Shown here: positions 6,269 through 8,729 of the stretch, in pieces
Layout: each line of letters begins with the position of its first letter
Numbering within the stretch: the stretch's first letter is position 1
Assembly: GCA_030634615.1 (NCBI GenBank)
Contig: DAOWAL010000045.1
Span: forward strand, 1-8,729
Direction: 5' to 3'
DNA: 8,729 bases
Origin: Candidatus Aenigmatarchaeota archaeon
Lineage (GTDB): Archaea; Aenigmatarchaeota; Aenigmatarchaeia; QMZP01; QMZT01
Program-made: the position numbers and the translations under genes
Notes under the pieces: model-generated
What the model was told of the DNA's origin: nothing
Seen by the model: the letters and a program-made list of their open reading frames with translations, nothing else
Databases searched by the model: none

Positions 6269-6367
6269 AAGGGATTCATAACAATCAAATCCAACCCGAT
6301 TTTTTTGTTTATTTTCCATGTTTTGTATGTTTTTACTATTTCTTAGTGATGATTACTTGTAGATAAA

Positions 6368-6377
6368 CTTTATAAAG
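6368..6377. promoter_or_regulatory. Palindromic TATA-like box CTTTATAAAG
   Basis: A perfect 10-base palindrome that matches the archaeal TATA consensus on both strands. It lies 113 bases before the TRAM start and 184 bases before the operon start, so either transcript from it would have a long leader (~88 or ~160 bases). It could drive one or both directions, or a non-coding RNA. Confidence 0.4.
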
Positions 6378-6387
6378 GTTTCGTATG

Positions 6388-6422
6388 GCATTTCGAGGCT
6401 AAAAATGGTCGCAGCATTTCGA
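6388..6422 (+). repeat. Direct repeat GCATTTCGA, two copies 26 bases apart
   Basis: GCATTTCGA occurs at 6388-6396 and 6414-6422, just downstream of the CTTTATAAAG box. The spacing is close to two and a half DNA turns. It could be an operator pair for a regulator of the TRAM gene, but two 9-base copies could also arise by chance in AT-rich DNA. Confidence 0.4.
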
Positions 6423-6453
6423 TTAACTACGTGAATTAAATTGGTAAATTCTT

Positions 6454-6470
6454 ACACAAATTAATTAATA
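6454..6470 (+). promoter_or_regulatory. Candidate BRE/TATA promoter for a leaderless TRAM transcript
   Basis: ACACAAATTAATTAATA lies with its AT-rich core centred ~25 bases before ATG at 6490. No Shine-Dalgarno site precedes the ATG (the bases before it are TATTATTCCC). Together these fit a leaderless mRNA, which is common in archaea. Confidence 0.45.
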
Positions 6471-6489
6471 CAAATACTATATTATTCCC

Positions 6490-6792
6490 ATGACAAAAAT
6501 ATACACCCACAGAGGGTTTAAGATAACAAGAAGTCACAAGAAGAAGGACAAATACAATACGAAAAAGCCCCCTGTGAGAAAAGGTCAGATAGTTGATATC
6601 TACATAAATGATCTCAGCGACAAGGGTGACGGTGTTGGCAAAATTGAAAAGTTCACCATCTTCGTACCAAGAGCACAACCTGGTGAATTTGTTAGAGTTG
6701 AAATAACAGAGGTTATGAAAAGTTGTGCTGTCGGCAAAAGAGTTAAGCAAAAGCCTGTTCTAACAAAGAAGTTGAAACTGGATAAGAAATGA
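6490..6792 (+). CDS. Single-domain TRAM protein, predicted RNA-binding protein / RNA chaperone (100 aa)
   Basis: Residues 30-85 form a TRAM domain, recognised by RKGQIVDIYINDLSDKGDGVGKIEKFTIFVP...PGEFVRVEI (split here by the less conserved RAQ). The GDGVG-K-x-x-x-F-T-I-F-V-P core and the PGE turn are diagnostic. TRAM is a small beta-barrel that binds tRNA and other RNAs in MiaB- and TrmA-type enzymes. Stand-alone archaeal versions act as RNA chaperones or cold-shock-like proteins; Methanolobus TRAM0076 is the studied example. The 29-residue N-terminus is very rich in Lys/Arg and the C-terminus (82-100) is also basic, both fitting nucleic acid binding. The start at 6490 has no ribosome binding site and is probably leaderless. 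A T7 run follows the stop. The gene is divergent from the surface operon, and I see no functional link to it. Confidence 0.9.
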   Translation: MTKIYTHRGFKITRSHKKKDKYNTKKPPVRKGQIVDIYINDLSDKGDGVGKIEKFTIFVPRAQPGEFVRVEITEVMKSCAVGKRVKQKPVLTKKLKLDKK

Positions 6793-6805
6793 TTGGAAAA
6801 GAATG

Positions 6806-6812
6806 TTTTTTT
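6806..6812 (+). terminator. Oligo-T terminator after the TRAM gene
   Basis: A run of seven T begins 13 bases after the TRAM stop codon, followed by further T-rich sequence. Archaeal RNA polymerase commonly terminates at such runs without a hairpin. Confidence 0.55.
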
Positions 6813-6836
6813 AACATTTTAAAATAATTAATCGAT

Positions 6837-7037
6837 ATGAATCTGAAGATTGTTTATTGTAAACATGTATTATCATTACCTGAGATACGTGGTATTATGA
6901 GCACAATCGATTCTGGCGTATTTTATACAACAAAAGAATTGGGAAAAATGCAGGCTGAGGCACGTAAAAAATTTAATAGGCCAATTGAATACACGAACAA
7001 AGAAATAGACAAATTCAAAGCCGAGGTTAACGATTAA
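6837..7037 (+). CDS. Small hypothetical ORF (66 aa, or 46 aa from an internal start), uncertain
   Basis: I recognise no family. The frame opens at ATG 6837. A second ATG at 6897 gives a 46-residue protein (MSTIDSGVFYTTKELGK...), and this part looks more protein-like: charged and helical, with repeated TxKE units (YTTKELGKMQAEARKKF and EYTNKEIDKFKAEV). The first 20 residues are less convincing. Neither start has a clear Shine-Dalgarno site, and AT-rich sequence before 6837 could supply a promoter. It sits alone between the TRAM terminator and the PIG-L promoter, on the same strand as both. It may be a real small protein or the remnant of a longer gene. Confidence 0.45.
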   Translation: MNLKIVYCKHVLSLPEIRGIMSTIDSGVFYTTKELGKMQAEARKKFNRPIEYTNKEIDKFKAEVND

Positions 7038-7051
7038 AAACAATTCTAAGA

Positions 7052-7064
7052 AAACACCGTGTTT
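7052..7064. promoter_or_regulatory. Operator-like inverted repeat AAACAC-C-GTGTTT
   Basis: This is a perfect 6-base inverted repeat with a single central base, 27-39 bases before the PIG-L start codon. It overlaps the 5' edge of the TATA-like box, where a bound dimer would block TBP/TFB. It is a good candidate repressor site. Confidence 0.45.
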
Positions 7065-7074
7065 AAAAAATTTT
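7062..7074 (+). promoter_or_regulatory. Candidate TATA box for the PIG-L deacetylase gene
   Basis: TTTAAAAAATTTT is centred ~23 bases before ATG at 7091. That is the expected distance for a leaderless transcript, and no Shine-Dalgarno site precedes the ATG. Confidence 0.5.
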
Positions 7075-7090
7075 ATACTAATTTATCTGA

Positions 7091-7987
7091 ATGGAGAACA
7101 TTCAGAATTATAGATTCAGAAAAGAAGGTTCTCATTTATACGTTCCAGACAATGTCTCTGAAGACATGGCACTCGATCTGACTACTCACCTTGGTGTCGG
7201 TGCACATCCAGACGATAATGAAATAATGGCCTTCAATGGAATTAAATCTTGTCATCATAGGGGCGATCTTAATTATCTTGCTGTAACAGTCACACCCGGT
7301 GCAGGGGGACCCGTAAACGGAAGATACAAAGATAGACCTCATGAGGAAATAGCTAAGATAAGATTAGAGGAGCAGAAAGAAGCAAGCAGAATCGGAAAAT
7401 ATTCGGGTCTGGTATATCTAAATTACAGCAGCGATGAAGTTAAAAATGCTGGATTAAGTGTAAATGTCGTGTCAGACCTTGAAGAAGTATTTAATTTATG
7501 CAAACCATTTATTGTCTACACACACACGCTGACCGACAGGCATCCTACACATGTCGCCGTGGCACTGAGAACCATAGAATCACTTAGAAGGATTCATAAA
7601 GAAAATATGCCTGGTTATTTACTGGGATGTGAAGTGTGGGAAGACTTGGACTGGTTACCGGACGAATACAAAAAAAATCTTGGTGTTTCAGATGGAGATC
7701 ATTTGAATGAAAAACTATTGTCCGTATTCAAATCGCAAATGGATGGAGGTAAACCGTATCATATTGCAACAACCGGTAGGAGAAAATCAAATGCAATTTT
7801 TCACAGAGAACAGTCAGGTAAATCTTCTTACACATCAAAAGATGGAAATATAATCACAGGTATAACATTTTCCATTGACATGACACCTTTAATAAAAGAT
7901 ATTGATTTGAATCCCAAAGATTTCATTGATCAAGTGATTGGTACTTTTAGGGAGAATAAGTTAAAAATGATAGAAAAATTATCTTAG
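7091..7987 (+). CDS. PIG-L/LmbE-family N-acetyl-sugar deacetylase (zinc-dependent)
   Basis: This is a 298-residue protein without a signal peptide, so cytosolic. The family's metal and catalytic motif AHPDDNE lies at 38-44: H39 and D42 are the expected zinc ligands and D41 the expected general base. R91/E94 in RLEEQKEASRIG is the usual 'R-x-x-E...A...G' helix. The second catalytic motif is HPTH (151-154), giving the third zinc ligand H154. The segments EVWEDLDWLPDEYKK and SVFKSQMDGGKPYHIATTGRRKS match the C-terminal conserved blocks of a mainly bacterial PIG-L branch. Family members remove acetyl groups from N-acetylglucosamine conjugates (GlcNAc-PI, mycothiol and bacillithiol precursors) or related compounds; the substrate here cannot be told. 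The Asp usual between the two His (HPDH) is Thr. Start 7091 fits a leaderless transcript. The gene ends 4 bases from convergent leuS. Confidence 0.92.
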   Translation: MENIQNYRFRKEGSHLYVPDNVSEDMALDLTTHLGVGAHPDDNEIMAFNGIKSCHHRGDLNYLAVTVTPGAGGPVNGRYKDRPHEEIAKIRLEEQKEASRIGKYSGLVYLNYSSDEVKNAGLSVNVVSDLEEVFNLCKPFIVYTHTLTDRHPTHVAVALRTIESLRRIHKENMPGYLLGCEVWEDLDWLPDEYKKNLGVSDGDHLNEKLLSVFKSQMDGGKPYHIATTGRRKSNAIFHREQSGKSSYTSKDGNIITGITFSIDMTPLIKDIDLNPKDFIDQVIGTFRENKLKMIEKLS

Positions 7988-7991
7988 AGCA

Positions 7992-8729
7992 TCATTCCAG
8001 TTCTATTCCTGGCTTGCCAGGACCAGCTTTCTGTGCTTTGCCACTCTTTGAATCTTCTGCTTCTATTACTTCGATTTTACAGTTGAATTCCTTGCTTAGG
8101 AAGTCGCTTATTTCTGAAAGTGATTTGTATTCGCTCACTTGGTCAAGAACCACGCTTGGAAGTTTTGAAGGATCTTTAACAATGTAAGGAACGAGTTTTG
8201 ATATCTCAATTCCATGCTTCTTGTCCATAACTTTCTTCATTATTGCCCCAATGTCCCTTGTCTTTTCAATCTCTTCCTTTAACTTCTTGAAAAACGGGTA
8301 TTTCCATTTTGGAGAAACATATATTCTTACAATTTTTGGCTTGAATGTGACAAGTTTAATAACGCTTCTTATGTCCTCTGCAATTTTATCAGAAAGTTCT
8401 TCATAAGCTAAGAATTTCTCGTCTATTAATTTTTTATCATACTTTGGCCAGTCAGCTTCTGAAACAAATCCTTTGCCACCGAACTTTGCCCAAAGTTCCT
8501 CAGCCATGTGAGGAACAACAGGTGTAAGCATTTTGATGTATTTTTCAGCAACCATGTAATACGCTGCCCTGACTTCATCATCTGATGCAACTCTCTTTAG
8601 TTTCTTGACAGCAGAAGGTATTGCATGTATCACTAAATTACCATATTCTCTTAATTTCATTTCGTCAAGTGCTTCGCTGGATTCCTTTAGCGAGTTCTCA
8701 AATTTAGATATGAAAGCATTGCCTGCAGA
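7992..8729 (-). CDS. leuS: Leucyl-tRNA synthetase, C-terminal part (5' end beyond the window)
   Basis: The frame is open from the right edge to TGA at 7992-7994 and gives the last 245 residues; the internal ATG at 8660 is not the start. The first ~115 residues are the end of the class I helical anticodon-binding domain, with the typical block MLTPVVPHMAEELWAKFGG and a following WP. The rest is the archaeal/eukaryotic-type C-terminal extension (KIVRIYVSPKWKYPFF...). In Pyrococcus horikoshii this extension contacts the long variable arm of tRNA-Leu. The end PGKPGIELE matches the closing 'P-x-KP-x-I-x-x-E' of archaeal LeuRS. This identifies the organism as archaeal (or eukaryotic, excluded by gene density). 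The protein charges tRNA-Leu in the cytosol. It is convergent with the PIG-L gene. Confidence 0.93.
   Translation of the reverse strand, partial: SAGNAFISKFENSLKESSEALDEMKLREYGNLVIHAIPSAVKKLKRVASDDEVRAAYYMVAEKYIKMLTPVVPHMAEELWAKFGGKGFVSEADWPKYDKKLIDEKFLAYEELSDKIAEDIRSVIKLVTFKPKIVRIYVSPKWKYPFFKKLKEEIEKTRDIGAIMKKVMDKKHGIEISKLVPYIVKDPSKLPSVVLDQVSEYKSLSEISDFLSKEFNCKIEVIEAEDSKSGKAQKAGPGKPGIELE

Larger units (their letters stand above)
6185..6489. other. 305-base divergent intergenic region between the surface operon and the TRAM gene
   Basis: No gene is apparent on either strand. Going left to right it holds the GGTGA site, a short inverted repeat (6222-6238), the operon's candidate promoter (6251-6268), a plus-strand T-rich run (6300-6337), a palindromic TATA-like box CTTTATAAAG (6368-6377), two copies of GCATTTCGA (6388-6396 and 6414-6422), and an AT-rich box (6460-6470) just ahead of the TRAM gene. 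This is more structure than a simple divergent promoter needs. Confidence 0.6.

Noticed and set aside
6346..6352. GTGATGA resembling the C box of an archaeal C/D guide RNA
   Set aside because: No CTGA D or D' box occurs at a suitable distance downstream, so no C/D RNA can be supported.
6436..6750. 104-codon open frame antisense to the TRAM gene, with a hydrophobic stretch
   Set aside because: It mirrors a well-supported TRAM domain on the other strand; the hydrophobic part is just the complement of Lys-rich codons.
8658..8660. ATG as start of a separate 222-aa protein
   Set aside because: The frame stays open to the window edge and continues the LeuRS helical domain, so this Met is internal.
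1..8729. CRISPR array, tRNA/rRNA gene, insertion sequence or prophage
   Set aside because: I saw no regularly spaced repeats, tRNA-like cloverleaf motifs, transposase, or terminal inverted repeats. The only repeats are coding domain repeats and short promoter motifs.

Overview
The window looks archaeal. The clearest evidence is the 3' end of an archaeal/eukaryotic-type leucyl-tRNA synthetase, a single-domain TRAM protein, ribosome binding sites of the GGTGA type (complementary to the archaeal 16S 3' end AUCACCUCC), genes whose starts lack a Shine-Dalgarno site but have an AT-rich TATA-like box about 25 bases upstream (leaderless style), and large surface proteins built from Ig-like, PKD and NEW3/CARDB-like modules. 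The DNA is AT-rich. Such surface proteins are common in uncultivated archaea, including DPANN lineages, but the sequence alone does not fix the phylum.

Layout. Positions 1-647 (+): 3' part of a PHP-domain metal-dependent phosphoesterase. Positions 649-6184 (-): five genes in one direction. In transcription order these are a 141-aa protein with a beta-rich N-terminus and a four-cysteine cluster, a 113-aa CxxC protein, a 782-aa membrane-anchored surface protein (three Ig-like domains, Pro/Tyr linker, PKD domain, two more beta-domains, one TM helix, 62-residue cytoplasmic tail), an 80-aa protein, and a 696-aa membrane-anchored protein with six repeated beta-sandwich domains. Positions 6185-6489: divergent regulatory region. 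Positions 6490-6792 (+): TRAM protein. Positions 6837-7037 (+): small uncertain ORF. Positions 7091-7987 (+): PIG-L/LmbE-type deacetylase. Positions 7992-8729 (-): 3' part of leuS.

The most novel part is the minus-strand block. The first four genes are joined by a 13-base gap, a 4-base overlap and a 1-base overlap. They pair small leaderless-peptide (hence probably cytosolic) cysteine-containing proteins with a receptor-like surface protein carrying a substantial cytoplasmic tail. The fifth gene follows after 77 bases and may have its own promoter. All 18 mature cysteines of the two surface proteins fall into regularly spaced pairs, suggesting disulphide-stabilised ectodomains. The small proteins carry CxxC-like clusters that look more like metal sites. 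I recognise no named pathway here. A surface adhesin/receptor complex with cytosolic partners is my inference.

The flanking genes (PHP, PIG-L, leuS) are convergent with the block or with each other, separated by 1 and 4 bases, and are probably functionally unrelated to it.
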